The notes beneath the pieces were generated by a model that saw only the letters and a list, made by a program, of their open reading frames with translations, was not told where the DNA came from and ran no database searches. Below are positions 25,489-34,574 of a stretch of 64,000 nt of DNA, one piece after another. Numbering within the stretch: position 1 is the first letter of the stretch; each line of letters starts with the position of its first letter. The position numbers and the translations under genes are program-made. The DNA is from an uncultured Alphaproteobacteria bacterium (GTDB lineage Bacteria > Pseudomonadota > Alphaproteobacteria > HIMB59 > GCA-002718135), in contig CABYRE010000006.1 of NCBI GenBank assembly GCA_902521325.1, positions 1 to 64,000 on the forward strand, given 5' to 3'.

Positions 25489-26341
25489 AAAACAAATAAA
25501 TAATATATTAATCTGGATTGGTGCAATTTTTCTAATTCTACTAATTATGACTCCTGGGTTATGGGTAGTAATAACAGCTTTTAGACCTCAAGTTGATATT
25601 ATGGCAAAGCCTGCTGTTTGGATACCTAGAAATCTAAGTTTTAATCAATTCGAAACTATGTTGTTCGGTGGTTCTGAAGGTTCAATGGGAAGAAGTCCTG
25701 TTCCGGTTTTAAGTTATCTTCGTAATTCTTTAATTATATCCATTGTTAGTACTTCCGTAGCAGTTTTTATAGGTACACTAGGTGGATACGCGTTTGCTAG
25801 ACACGAATTTAAAGGAAAAAATAGTTACTTTTTTCTTATTATGTTAACTAGAGCAATACCTGGTATATCTTTAAGTTTACCAATTTTTATTCTTTTCTCA
25901 AAACTTGGAATTATAGACACTCACTTTGGAATAATAATTGTTTTTGTTGCTTTAAATGTACCATTTACAATTTGGCTTACTGATGGTTTTTTTCGTCAAA
26001 TACCAAGAGCTATGTCAGAAGTCGCTATGACCGATGGCTGTACACGCCTTCAAGCTTTCTGGCATATTGAATTGCCTTTATCTAAATCTGGTATTGCATC
26101 TGCTGGTATCTTTGCCTTTTTAATTTCATGGAATGAATTTGCTCTTGTATCTAATTTAGCAAGGAGTACTGATTCAAAAACATTAACAGTTGGATTGATG
26201 GACTTTACTTCTCAGTTTACAATTAACTGGCCAGGTATGTGTGCATTAGCAGTATTTATTATTATACCTGCACTGATTTTAACTTTTATGGTTCAAAAAC
26301 ATTTAGTTTCTGGTTTAACATTTGGTGGGGTAAAAGGATAA
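25481..26341 (+). CDS. sugar ABC transporter permease (MalG-type)
   Basis: A 286-residue second permease subunit. It has an N-terminal helix at about 9-30, a YLRNSLIISIVSTSVAVFIGT segment, and an EAA loop reading EVAMTDGCTRLQAFWHIELP near 184. The C-terminus ends in KHLVSGLTFGGVKG, the usual end of UgpE/MalG subunits. It overlaps the first permease by 8 nt and the ATPase start by one base, so all three are translationally linked. Confidence 0.94.
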   Translation: MTKKQINNILIWIGAIFLILLIMTPGLWVVITAFRPQVDIMAKPAVWIPRNLSFNQFETMLFGGSEGSMGRSPVPVLSYLRNSLIISIVSTSVAVFIGTLGGYAFARHEFKGKNSYFFLIMLTRAIPGISLSLPIFILFSKLGIIDTHFGIIIVFVALNVPFTIWLTDGFFRQIPRAMSEVAMTDGCTRLQAFWHIELPLSKSGIASAGIFAFLISWNEFALVSNLARSTDSKTLTVGLMDFTSQFTINWPGMCALAVFIIIPALILTFMVQKHLVSGLTFGGVKG

Positions 26342-27435
26342 TGGCAAAAGTAACACTTGAAAATGTTTCAAAGTTTTATGGAAATGTTGAAGCAGTTAAG
26401 AAAATTAATTTAGAGATTAAGGATAAAGAATTTTTAGTATTAGTTGGTCCGTCAGGCTGTGGAAAATCTTCTTCATTAAGAATGATTGCAGGTTTAGAAG
26501 AAATAGATGAAGGTATTATAAAAATAGGAGACCAAACTGTAAATGAATTAGAACCAAGAGAAAGAAATGTTTCAATGGTATTTCAAAACTATGCACTTTA
26601 TCCGCATATGACTGTTGAAGAAAATCTTGGTTTCTCTCTCAAGATTGCTGCGCAAGAAAAAAAAGAAATTGAAGAAAGAGTTGAAGAAGCTGCTGAAATT
26701 TTAGATATAACAGAATTTCTTCAACGTAAGCCATCACAACTATCAGGAGGTCAAAGACAAAGAGTTGCAATGGGTAGAGCAATTGTAAGAAGACCAGATG
26801 TATTTTTATTTGACGAGCCGCTTTCTAATTTGGATGCGAAGTTAAGAAATCAGATGAGAACAGAAATTAAAAGATTACATCAAAAAGTATCTACAACAAT
26901 TGTTTATGTTACACATGATCAAGTTGAGGCAATGACACTTGCGGACAGAATTGTTATTATGAAAGATGGAATTATTGAACAAATTGGCTCACCCTTAGAT
27001 TTATTTGAGAGACCTGCAACGAAATTTGTTGCAACATTTATTGGTTCGCCTTCAATGAATATGATTAATGCTACTATTATAAATGAAAATAATCAACTAA
27101 TTATGAAAACTGATGATGGAATATTTGTTCCAGTTCCACAAGATAAGATAAACTCAGTAAAAGACGGTCAGAAGATTTCATTTGGTTTTAGAGCAGAAGA
27201 CATAGTTCCCTTAAGATTTGGGCAAAAACCAAATAATCATTGGGATATGAAATCAAAAGTCAATCTAGCAGAACCTTTAGGTACAGAAACTTTAATATTT
27301 ACAAACTTTGGCAGTGTAGAAATTGTAAGTAGAATGTTCACGCCTGAACAAGTTAATTCAAATGAAAATTTAGATTTTTCACTTAATTTAGACAGAACAT
27401 ATTTGTTTGATGACGAAACTGGCATGGCCATATGA
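26341..27435 (+). CDS. sugar ABC transporter ATP-binding protein (UgpC/MsmK-type)
   Basis: A 364-residue ATPase that powers the importer. Walker A is GPSGCGKSS at about 36-44, the Q-loop is VFQNYALYPH, the signature LSGGQRQRVAMGRA, Walker B DVFLFDEPLSNLD and the switch histidine VTHDQVEAM. A C-terminal TOBE-type regulatory domain follows after about 240. The open frame extends upstream into the permease gene, but the ATG at 26341 begins the conserved MAKVTLENVSKFYG. ATPases of this type can serve several importers, which matters because the importer at 52.6-55.6 kb lacks one. Confidence 0.95.
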   Translation: MAKVTLENVSKFYGNVEAVKKINLEIKDKEFLVLVGPSGCGKSSSLRMIAGLEEIDEGIIKIGDQTVNELEPRERNVSMVFQNYALYPHMTVEENLGFSLKIAAQEKKEIEERVEEAAEILDITEFLQRKPSQLSGGQRQRVAMGRAIVRRPDVFLFDEPLSNLDAKLRNQMRTEIKRLHQKVSTTIVYVTHDQVEAMTLADRIVIMKDGIIEQIGSPLDLFERPATKFVATFIGSPSMNMINATIINENNQLIMKTDDGIFVPVPQDKINSVKDGQKISFGFRAEDIVPLRFGQKPNNHWDMKSKVNLAEPLGTETLIFTNFGSVEIVSRMFTPEQVNSNENLDFSLNLDRTYLFDDETGMAI

Positions 27436-28088
27436 CAAATTCGACTGAAATATCAGATAGACTATCAAAATGTTTTAGTAGTGTAATCCACGATGTAATG
27501 CGAGATGATGGTTTTGAAAAATTTGTTTTAAATCCTAATATTAGACCTAATAAAGAAAATCATAAAATTGCAGGTCAAATATTTACTATTGAAGGTCAAA
27601 CAGATAATAATTTTTCACATCATGAAACTTTATTAGCATGGACAGGGCTTCTATCTAAAGCTCCATCAGACAAAGTTCTTATTTGTCAACCAAATGATAA
27701 TAATATCGCTTTAATGGGTGAGCTTAGTGCAGAGACCTTACAAAAGAAAAACATCAGAGGTTATATTGCTGATGGTGGGTGTAGGGATTTAGAATTCATA
27801 AACAAAATTGATTTCCCAGTTTGGTCAAAATTTTATACACCTAAAGACGTTGTTGCTTATTGGAAGCCTACTAAATTTGAAGAAACTATTAAAATTGGAG
27901 AAGTGGAAATACATAACGGTGATTATGTAATGGCAGATATTGATGGTGTTGTTATTATTCCCCAAGATAAAGTAATAGATATTTTGGAAAAATCAGAAAT
28001 ATTAATTAATACTGAAAGCCAAGTTAGAAAAGCTATAAGAGAAGGAATGGATCCACAAGAAGCATATATTAAGTATAGCGTTTTTTAA
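27432..28088 (+). CDS. RraA family protein, possible class II aldolase or decarboxylase
   Basis: A 218-residue RraA-like protein, a family that includes the RNase E regulator and metal-dependent HMG/CHA aldolases with oxaloacetate decarboxylase activity. The segment IADGGCRDLEFI near 115 keeps the Arg-Asp pair used by the aldolases. The GDYVMADIDGVVIIPQDK motif near 160 is also conserved. It overlaps the ATPase gene by 4 nt, so it belongs to the importer operon. That argues for cleavage of a sugar-acid intermediate over RNA regulation, but no substrate can be named. Confidence 0.83.
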   Translation: MTNSTEISDRLSKCFSSVIHDVMRDDGFEKFVLNPNIRPNKENHKIAGQIFTIEGQTDNNFSHHETLLAWTGLLSKAPSDKVLICQPNDNNIALMGELSAETLQKKNIRGYIADGGCRDLEFINKIDFPVWSKFYTPKDVVAYWKPTKFEETIKIGEVEIHNGDYVMADIDGVVIIPQDKVIDILEKSEILINTESQVRKAIREGMDPQEAYIKYSVF

Positions 28089-28534
28089 GTAATTTTTCTT
28101 TCAACCAAAAGTATATGTTCAGAATAACAAACACATTTGTCATTTTGATTTAAAATTTCACACGCCTCATTAACTTGTCCGTATTGAGGTCTTTTCGGAT
28201 CATCTTTTTTTTCTTTTATAGTAACCTTTGTGTGAATTGTATCACCTATAAAAACAGGATTAGGAAAACGAAGTCTTTCAAATCCATAGGTAAAAGCTCG
28301 CTTGTTAACTATTGAAGCAGTAAGTGCGATACCTATCGAAAAAGTACAACTAAATTGTGCTATTCGTTGACCAAATGGACCCTTTTTAGCAAATTCTGCA
28401 TCAGTGTGATGAGGGTAAAAGTCTCCAGAGTGCATTGCGTGCATTACAATATCAGTTTCAGTGATGGTTCTCCCAACAGTGACTCTTTCTGCACCAAGTT
28501 CATAGTCTTCGAAGAATTGTTCTATTTCTACCAT
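28085..28534 (-). CDS. MaoC-like hot-dog dehydratase/hydratase
   Basis: A 149-residue hot-dog-fold protein of the MaoC dehydratase family, which adds or removes water at CoA thioesters. The pattern VGRTITETDIVMHAMHSGDFYPHHTD carries the (R)-hydratase-like Asp/His segment at about 22-47, followed by FSCTFSIGIALTAS and a GDTIHTKVTI strand. It overlaps the RraA-like gene convergently by 4 nt and is divergent from a second MaoC-like gene at 28583. The two could form a heterodimer, as split MaoC pairs often do. Confidence 0.85.
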   Translation of the reverse strand: MVEIEQFFEDYELGAERVTVGRTITETDIVMHAMHSGDFYPHHTDAEFAKKGPFGQRIAQFSCTFSIGIALTASIVNKRAFTYGFERLRFPNPVFIGDTIHTKVTIKEKKDDPKRPQYGQVNEACEILNQNDKCVCYSEHILLVERKIT

Positions 28535-28582
28535 TTTTATTGAATAAATATTTCTCTGTAATAAGGTAGCACAATTGTAAAA

Positions 28583-29146
28583 ATGAATAAAGATAATAAA
28601 TTTGAAAACACTGTTGGCATTGAGTCAACCTTTCCAAAAGATATGCCCAATGAGCATGGAGAAATTCCAGTATGGAATTCTGAAAACTGGTTTTATGAAG
28701 ATGTTATTGTCGATCATAAAATTAGATCTCTTCGCCGGACAATATCTGAAGGAGAGGCCATGCAATTTAATTGTATGGTTTTAGATATGCATCCTTATGT
28801 AGGCGATGAACATTTTGCCAAAAATGAAGGAATGTTCCAAAAACGATTAGTAGCAGGAGCTATGGTTTTTTCTTATGGGTTAGGTTTAGTTGCAACTAAT
28901 TGTGTAAACTCTTTTAGTTATGGATATGACCGTTTAAGATTCATTAAACCAGTTTTTATTGGAGATACAATTTATACGATTAGAACTAATATGGAAAAAA
29001 AACCAAAATATGAAAAAATGGGATTAGTAAGAACCAGTTACGAAGTTTTTAAAGGTGAAGGCGAAATCGTTCTATATTGTGAGCACCTACATTCAGTTTT
29101 ATATAAAAAACCAGAAGACTTTAAAGATAAATACGAAAAAAAATGA
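28583..29146 (+). CDS. MaoC-like dehydratase, second subunit or paralogue
   Basis: A 187-residue MaoC-family hot-dog protein. An N-terminal extension of about 35 residues precedes the fold core [25 protein letters not shown], which keeps the same shape as the gene on the other strand. [21 protein letters not shown] is very like [24 protein letters not shown] of the neighbour, so the two are related. It heads the operon that runs to L-lactate dehydrogenase and overlaps the next gene by 4 nt. Confidence 0.83.
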   Translation: MNKDNKFENTVGIESTFPKDMPNEHGEIPVWNSENWFYEDVIVDHKIRSLRRTISEGEAMQFNCMVLDMHPYVGDEHFAKNEGMFQKRLVAGAMVFSYGLGLVATNCVNSFSYGYDRLRFIKPVFIGDTIYTIRTNMEKKPKYEKMGLVRTSYEVFKGEGEIVLYCEHLHSVLYKKPEDFKDKYEKK

Positions 29147-30276
29147 TTAACTTAAAGGGGATGACCTGGGATCATTCTAGAGGTTTTGACCCAATGGTTG
29201 CTACATCTAAAAAATTTCAGGAAATTCATAATAATAAAGTTTCAATTGAATGGGATAAAAGACCGTTACAAGCATTTGCAGATAGACCTATAGAAGACAT
29301 GACTAATGATTATGATTTAATAGTAATAGACTATCCTCATGTTGGTGAAGTGGCTCACAAAGGACTTTTACAAAACTTAAACCTCAATGAATATCAATCT
29401 CAATTAAACGATTTAAAAAAGCAATCAGTTGGAAAATCGCATGAGAGTTATTTTATAGATAATAAACAATGGGCTCTTGCCATAGATGCTGCCTCACAGA
29501 CCGCCTGTTACAGAGAAGATTTAGTTAGAGTACTTCCATCCAAATGGGATGATCTTCTTTCATTAGCAAAAGAGAGAAAAGTTCTTTGGCCTTTAAAACC
29601 AGTTCATGCAATAAGTAGTTTTTATAGTATTTATAACAACATTACTGAAGAATTAATCCCAGAAGAAAAAAATTTTATTAATAAAGATGCTGGAGTTAAA
29701 ACCCTTACAATGATGAAAGCTGTATCTAAAGAAATAATCAATGATTGTTTAAGTATGGATCCAATTCAAACTGCTGAACTCATGACAGAGACTAATGATT
29801 TTTATTATTGCCCATACATTTATGGATTTTCAAATTACTCGAGAAATAATTATAGAAAAAATATTTTGAAATATATTGATGTTTTAGATTTGTTAGGCAA
29901 AGGTCCATCAGGAACACATTTAGGTGGTACTGGCATAGCAGTATCAAATGTTAGTAAGAATAAAGATCTAGCAATTGAATATGCATTTTGGATAGCAGGG
30001 GCTGAATGTCAAAAGTCACTTTTTTACCAAAGTGGTGGACAGCCAGGAAATTCTGAAGCTTGGGAGGATGAAAAGATAAATCTAGAAACAAACGATTTTT
30101 TTAAAGCAACTCGTAAAACTCTTGATTTGGCATGGGTAAGACCAAGGCATAACGGTTATATGGAATTTCAGGACAGAAGTGGTGATATCATTAATGAATA
30201 TCTACAAACAGAAATTTCAGCTGAAAGTATTTGTGAAAAATTATCTGATATGTACAATAAGAGTTTCAAAGAATAA
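29143..30276 (+). CDS. solute-binding-protein-like protein without signal peptide
   Basis: A 377-residue protein that resembles extracellular solute-binding proteins: [17 protein letters not shown], a [18 protein letters not shown] strand, [16 protein letters not shown] and [20 protein letters not shown] follow the family-1 order. It starts directly with a beta strand and has no hydrophobic leader, and the ATGA overlap with the MaoC gene leaves no room for one. It should therefore be cytoplasmic. It stands between CoA-ester genes with no permease next to it. It may be a sensor, a carrier or a repurposed enzyme. Function not known. Confidence 0.8.
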   Translation: MINLKGMTWDHSRGFDPMVATSKKFQEIHNNKVSIEWDKRPLQAFADRPIEDMTNDYDLIVIDYPHVGEVAHKGLLQNLNLNEYQSQLNDLKKQSVGKSHESYFIDNKQWALAIDAASQTACYREDLVRVLPSKWDDLLSLAKERKVLWPLKPVHAISSFYSIYNNITEELIPEEKNFINKDAGVKTLTMMKAVSKEIINDCLSMDPIQTAELMTETNDFYYCPYIYGFSNYSRNNYRKNILKYIDVLDLLGKGPSGTHLGGTGIAVSNVSKNKDLAIEYAFWIAGAECQKSLFYQSGGQPGNSEAWEDEKINLETNDFFKATRKTLDLAWVRPRHNGYMEFQDRSGDIINEYLQTEISAESICEKLSDMYNKSFKE

Positions 30277-30284
30277 ATTATTGT

Positions 30285-31433
30285 ATGACTAAACCATTAG
30301 AAGGATTAACAGTATTAGAATTTAGCCAGTTTTTATCAGGGCCATATGCAGGCTTAAGACTTGCTGATTTAGGAGCAAGAGTAATTAAAATTGAAAGACC
30401 AGAAGTTGGGGATCTTTGTAGAAACTTATATATCAGCGACACTGATCTCGAAGGTGATAGCACTTTATTTCATGCAATTAATAGAAATAAGGAGAGCTTT
30501 GCAGCAAATTTAAAAGATGCCAAAGACATAGAGTTAGTAAAAAAATTAATTGAGAAGGCAGATATAATTACACAAAATTTTAGACCAGGAGTAATAGAAC
30601 GTATTGGTTTAGATTATAAAAATGTAAAAAAAATAAATCCAAAAATAGTTTATGGAACTATTTCTGGTTACGGATCTGATGGGCCTTGGAGTTCATTACC
30701 TGGACAAGATTTATTAGCACAATCTAGAACAGGTTTAGTTTGGTTAAATGGTAATGGAGGTGAAGCACCAACCCCAATGGGTTTGGCAGTTGCTGACATG
30801 TTGGCAGGACATACACTTGTTGAAGGTATACTAGCAGCGGTTATCAAAAGATTTCGAACAGATAATGGATCTCATGTAGAAACAAGTTTAGTTGAGGCCT
30901 TATTAGATTTTCAATTTGAAGTTCTGACGACATATTTTAACGATGGAAACAGAAAGCCGGAAAGAAGTTCGTATAATAATGCCCACGCATATCTGTCAGC
31001 TCCGTATGGAATTTATAAAACATCCAATGGATATATAGCAATTGCAATGACACCACTGCCTCAACTTGGTGCATTACTTGATTTAAATTCAATTAAAGAT
31101 TTACATGATCAAAAAGAATGGTTCACAAAAAGAGATGAAATTAAAAAAGATATTGGCGACTGGATTGAACATCAAACAACAGAACACTGGTTGAGTATTC
31201 TTGAGCCAGCAGATATATGGTGTGCTAAAGTACTCGATTGGGAAACAATGGTTAAACACGAAGGATTCAAGATCCTCGATATGGTTCAGAGAATTAAAAG
31301 AGATGATGGACTTGATATTGAAACACTTCGTTGCCCAATAAAAATTGATGGAGAGATTTTTAAATCAAGTAAGGCAGCTCCAAAAATTGGGAATGACAAT
31401 AATAGTATTATGAAAGAATTTGGTATCTCATGA
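30285..31433 (+). CDS. CaiB/BaiF-type (family III) CoA transferase
   Basis: A 382-residue family III CoA transferase that moves CoA between carboxylic acids. The N-terminal GLTVLEFSQFLSGPYAGLRLADLGARVIKIE is diagnostic, and ADIITQNFRPGVIERIGLDY and GYGSDGPWSSLPGQDLLAQ follow. The catalytic aspartate is expected in the GLAVADMLAGHTLVEGIL segment near 170. It is followed by a 4-nt overlap with an enolase-superfamily gene. With the two MaoC proteins it suggests a hydroxyacid/enoyl-CoA step within the sugar-acid operon. Confidence 0.92.
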   Translation: MTKPLEGLTVLEFSQFLSGPYAGLRLADLGARVIKIERPEVGDLCRNLYISDTDLEGDSTLFHAINRNKESFAANLKDAKDIELVKKLIEKADIITQNFRPGVIERIGLDYKNVKKINPKIVYGTISGYGSDGPWSSLPGQDLLAQSRTGLVWLNGNGGEAPTPMGLAVADMLAGHTLVEGILAAVIKRFRTDNGSHVETSLVEALLDFQFEVLTTYFNDGNRKPERSSYNNAHAYLSAPYGIYKTSNGYIAIAMTPLPQLGALLDLNSIKDLHDQKEWFTKRDEIKKDIGDWIEHQTTEHWLSILEPADIWCAKVLDWETMVKHEGFKILDMVQRIKRDDGLDIETLRCPIKIDGEIFKSSKAAPKIGNDNNSIMKEFGIS

Positions 31434-32536
31434 AAATTAAAGATATAGAAATTCGTATGTGTCGACACAAAGAGCCTGTCATGAAAGATTCAGAAATGAG
31501 AGATGGGAAAAAATCAGATTTAGAATTCTTAGTTATCACATTTCACACTGATGAAGGTCTTTCTAGCTCAACTTTTGGGTTTGCAGGGAGGGGCGCAGAA
31601 ATGGCTGGTGAAATCGCAAATTCAATTTTTAAACCTTTTTTTATTGGCAGAGACCCACTTTATCGTGAACAACATTGGCATGAATACAGAACCGCAGACA
31701 GATGGTGGAACCACGCACCTATATATAGTTACGGACCATTTGATATTAATTGTTGGCTTCTCTCATCTATGCAAGCAGGCCAACCTCTCTATAAGTATTT
31801 AGGCGCTTATAGAGACAAGGTTCAAATTTATGGAAGTTCTCTAGTTTTAAATTCACCTGAGGCTTACGCAAAAGAAGCCTTGGAATATAAAAAGAGAGGT
31901 TTCAATGCTTATAAACTTCATCCTCCTGGAAAATATGATTTTGATTTGGAAGCTCATAAAAAAACACGTGAAGCAGTTGGTGATGAATTTAAGCTTATGA
32001 GTGATCCGGTTGCCCCTTATACTTTTGAACAAGCTCTACGTTTTGGAAGAGAGTTAGAAAAATTAAATTATTATTGGTACGAAGAGCCTTTGTTTGATGA
32101 AAATTTTCATAATCTAAGGGAATTAACTAGAATATTAGATATTCCTATTATTGGAACAGAGGTTATAGCAAAACATCCTTACAGTGTTGCTGAATGTATC
32201 TCTACAAGGGTTGTTGATATGGTAAGAGCTGATGTTTCATGGAGTGGAGGCATTACGGCTACAATGAAAACAGCACACTTAGCAGAAAGTTTTGGCGTTC
32301 AGTGTGAAATTCATACAGCTATTTATCATCCTTTAGAACTTGTTAACTTACATTGTTGTGCAGCTATAAAAAATTCTGAATTTTTTGAAGTCCTTGTGCC
32401 TTATGAATATTTTAATTTTGGTTTAAAAGATTCTATCAAAGTCGAAAATGGTTACGCCCATTTACCTTCTAAGCCCGGTCTTGGCATTGATTTAGATTGG
32501 GATTTTATAGATAATACAACTTTCAAAAAAATTTAA
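31430..32536 (+). CDS. mandelate racemase/muconate lactonizing family protein
   Basis: A 368-residue enolase-superfamily member. The second-strand catalytic segment is YKLHPPG (Lys-x-His). Metal-ligand candidates are the Asp in LMSDPV, the Glu in WYEEPLF and the Glu in IGTEVIA, with HTAIYHP at the end of the barrel. The KxH arrangement differs from the KxK of the fuconate dehydratase downstream, so the two are different activities. It would dehydrate or epimerise a sugar acid; galactonate or another aldonate is possible. It sits between CoA transferase and fuconate dehydratase in the same operon. Confidence 0.87.
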   Translation: MKIKDIEIRMCRHKEPVMKDSEMRDGKKSDLEFLVITFHTDEGLSSSTFGFAGRGAEMAGEIANSIFKPFFIGRDPLYREQHWHEYRTADRWWNHAPIYSYGPFDINCWLLSSMQAGQPLYKYLGAYRDKVQIYGSSLVLNSPEAYAKEALEYKKRGFNAYKLHPPGKYDFDLEAHKKTREAVGDEFKLMSDPVAPYTFEQALRFGRELEKLNYYWYEEPLFDENFHNLRELTRILDIPIIGTEVIAKHPYSVAECISTRVVDMVRADVSWSGGITATMKTAHLAESFGVQCEIHTAIYHPLELVNLHCCAAIKNSEFFEVLVPYEYFNFGLKDSIKVENGYAHLPSKPGLGIDLDWDFIDNTTFKKI

Positions 32537-32538
32537 AA

Positions 32539-33840
32539 ATGACAAAGATTACTAAATTTAGTGTTCAAGATGTAAGATTTCCTACTTCAAAAGATTTAAC
32601 TGGATCTGATGCCATTCATACAGATCCTGATTATTCAGCAACGTATGTGACCGCTTTTACTGATCAATCAGAGTTAAAAGGATATGGTATTGCTTTCACG
32701 ATTGGTAAAGGAAATGACATTGTTGCTGAATGTATAAAACATTTTTTTCCAATTTTTGAAAATATGGACTTAAATGATTTAGAAAATAACATTGGTAAGC
32801 TCTGGTTCAAGTGTGTTGATCATAGTCAGTTACGATGGTTAGGTCCTGAAAAAGGAGTTGTTCATATGGCTGTATCAGCAATCTTTAATTGTTTATGGGA
32901 TTTAATTGCTAAGAAGCACAAAAAACCTTTGTGGCAGTTCGTTGTAGAAAGTGAGCCTGAAAAAATAGTTAGTTGGTTAACATTTAAATATATTGAAGAT
33001 GTTTTAACTCCAGAGGAAGCGTTAGCGATTTTGTCAAACAATCAAAATGATAAACAAAAACGTATCGATACAGTATTTCAAGAAGGATATCCATCTTACA
33101 CAACTGCTGCAGGATGGCTTGGCTATTCAGATGAAAAAATAATTCAATTATGCAAAGAATATATGGTGAAAGGTTGGAAGCATTTTAAAATCAAGGTTGG
33201 TTTAGATCTAGATGCAGATGTAAAAAGACTTGAGTTAATTAGAAAAACAATTGGTGATGATTGCTCTATTATGGTTGATGCAAACCAACAATGGAACGTA
33301 GAACAATCGATTAAACATATTAATGCATATAAAAAATTTAATTTATTTTTTGTAGAAGAGCCTACAAGTCCAGATGATGTAATGGGTTTTGCCAAAATAA
33401 AAAAAGAAGTTGGAGATGTAAGACTTGCTACTGGAGAAGCATGTGGTGGTCGCATAATGTTTAAGCAATTTCTTGAAACTGGTGCAATGAACATTTGTCA
33501 AATTGATAGCTGCAGATTGGGAAGTATTAACGAAATAATTACAGTATTGTTAATGGCACATAAATTTAATGTTCCAGTATTTCCACATGCTGGTGGTGTT
33601 GGTTTATGTGAATATGTTCAACACCTATGCATGATCGACTATGTTTTAATCAATGGTTCTAAAAATGATAAAGTTGTAGAATATCAAGACAGCTTACATG
33701 AACACTTTGTATATCCATGTAAGATTGAAAATGGAAATTATATGCCCCCACTTGACCATGGATATTCTATTGAAATGAAAGAAAAGTCTGTTAATGAGTT
33801 TTCTTTTCCTAACGGCGAGTATTGGAAGAATAATATATGA
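32539..33840 (+). CDS. L-fuconate dehydratase
   Basis: A 433-residue enolase-superfamily dehydratase converting L-fuconate to 2-keto-3-deoxy-L-fuconate. The start (VQDVRFPTS, GSDAIHTDPDYSATYV) is characteristic of the FucD/ENOSF1 branch. Catalytic KIK lies in HFKIKVG near 216, metal ligands in VDANQQW, VEEPTSP and TGEACGG, and the acid/base histidine in FPHAGGVGL near 352. It overlaps the BDH2-like dehydrogenase by 4 nt, which supplies the next pathway step. This is the most specific marker of L-fucose-type catabolism in the window. Confidence 0.93.
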   Translation: MTKITKFSVQDVRFPTSKDLTGSDAIHTDPDYSATYVTAFTDQSELKGYGIAFTIGKGNDIVAECIKHFFPIFENMDLNDLENNIGKLWFKCVDHSQLRWLGPEKGVVHMAVSAIFNCLWDLIAKKHKKPLWQFVVESEPEKIVSWLTFKYIEDVLTPEEALAILSNNQNDKQKRIDTVFQEGYPSYTTAAGWLGYSDEKIIQLCKEYMVKGWKHFKIKVGLDLDADVKRLELIRKTIGDDCSIMVDANQQWNVEQSIKHINAYKKFNLFFVEEPTSPDDVMGFAKIKKEVGDVRLATGEACGGRIMFKQFLETGAMNICQIDSCRLGSINEIITVLLMAHKFNVPVFPHAGGVGLCEYVQHLCMIDYVLINGSKNDKVVEYQDSLHEHFVYPCKIENGNYMPPLDHGYSIEMKEKSVNEFSFPNGEYWKNNI

Positions 33841-34574
33841 GATTAAAAGATAAAAAAATAATTGTAACTGCTGCAGCACAAGGCATTGGTAGGGCAACTG
33901 CAATGATGTTTGCAAAAGAAGGGGCTTCTGTTATTGCAACTGATATTAATGAAGAAAAACTGACTGAATTAAATAAAGAAAATAATTCTATCAAAACTCA
34001 AAAATTAGATGCTACAAATAAAAATGCAGTTGAAGATTTTTGTGCTAGCATTGAAACTGTTGATATTCTCTTTCATGCTGTTGGTTTTGTTCATCATGGA
34101 ACATTATTGGAATGTGATGATACAGAATTTCAACGATCTGTTAATGTAAATGTATATTCAGCCTATCTCATGAGTTATAATCTATTACCTAAAATGTTAG
34201 ATAAAGGAAAGGGAAATATAATTATTGTATCTTCTGCTGCTTCAAATGTAAAAGGAGCTCCTAATAGATTTATTTACGGAACAACAAAAGCAGCACTAAA
34301 TGGTTTTGTAAAAGCTCTTGCAGCAGATTATGTCAAAAATGGAATTCGATGTAATGCTATACTTCCTGGAACAGTAGAAACACCATCTTGGGAAGGTAGA
34401 GTGAATATGGCTGATGATCCAAAACAAGCTCGGAAGGATTTTATTGCTAGACAAGCTATGGGAAGATTAGCTCAACCAGAAGAAATTGCTTCACTTGCAA
34501 TTTATTTAGCAAGTGATGAATCAGATTTTGTAACAGGAACACTAAATTTAATTGATGGAGGGTGGGCTTTATAA
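33837..34574 (+). CDS. SDR dehydrogenase, 2-keto-3-deoxy-L-fuconate dehydrogenase-like (BDH2-like)
   Basis: A 245-residue classical short-chain dehydrogenase. The cofactor loop is TAAAQGIGRATAMMF at about 10-24, ATDINEEKL marks NAD preference, the catalytic serine lies in IVSSAASN and the Tyr-Lys pair in YGTTK near 147. The segments VGFVHHGTLLECDD and IRCNAILPGTVETPSW closely match the BDH2 group, which includes bacterial 2-keto-3-deoxy-L-fuconate dehydrogenases. It lies between fuconate dehydratase and the diketo-acid hydrolase, the pathway order expected. L-fucose dehydrogenase is an alternative. Confidence 0.9.
   Translation: MRLKDKKIIVTAAAQGIGRATAMMFAKEGASVIATDINEEKLTELNKENNSIKTQKLDATNKNAVEDFCASIETVDILFHAVGFVHHGTLLECDDTEFQRSVNVNVYSAYLMSYNLLPKMLDKGKGNIIIVSSAASNVKGAPNRFIYGTTKAALNGFVKALAADYVKNGIRCNAILPGTVETPSWEGRVNMADDPKQARKDFIARQAMGRLAQPEEIASLAIYLASDESDFVTGTLNLIDGGWAL

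Noticed and set aside
26239-26340. Longer ATPase start at 26239
   Set aside because: The extra 34 residues are an out-of-frame reading of the permease gene and match no ATPase N-terminus.
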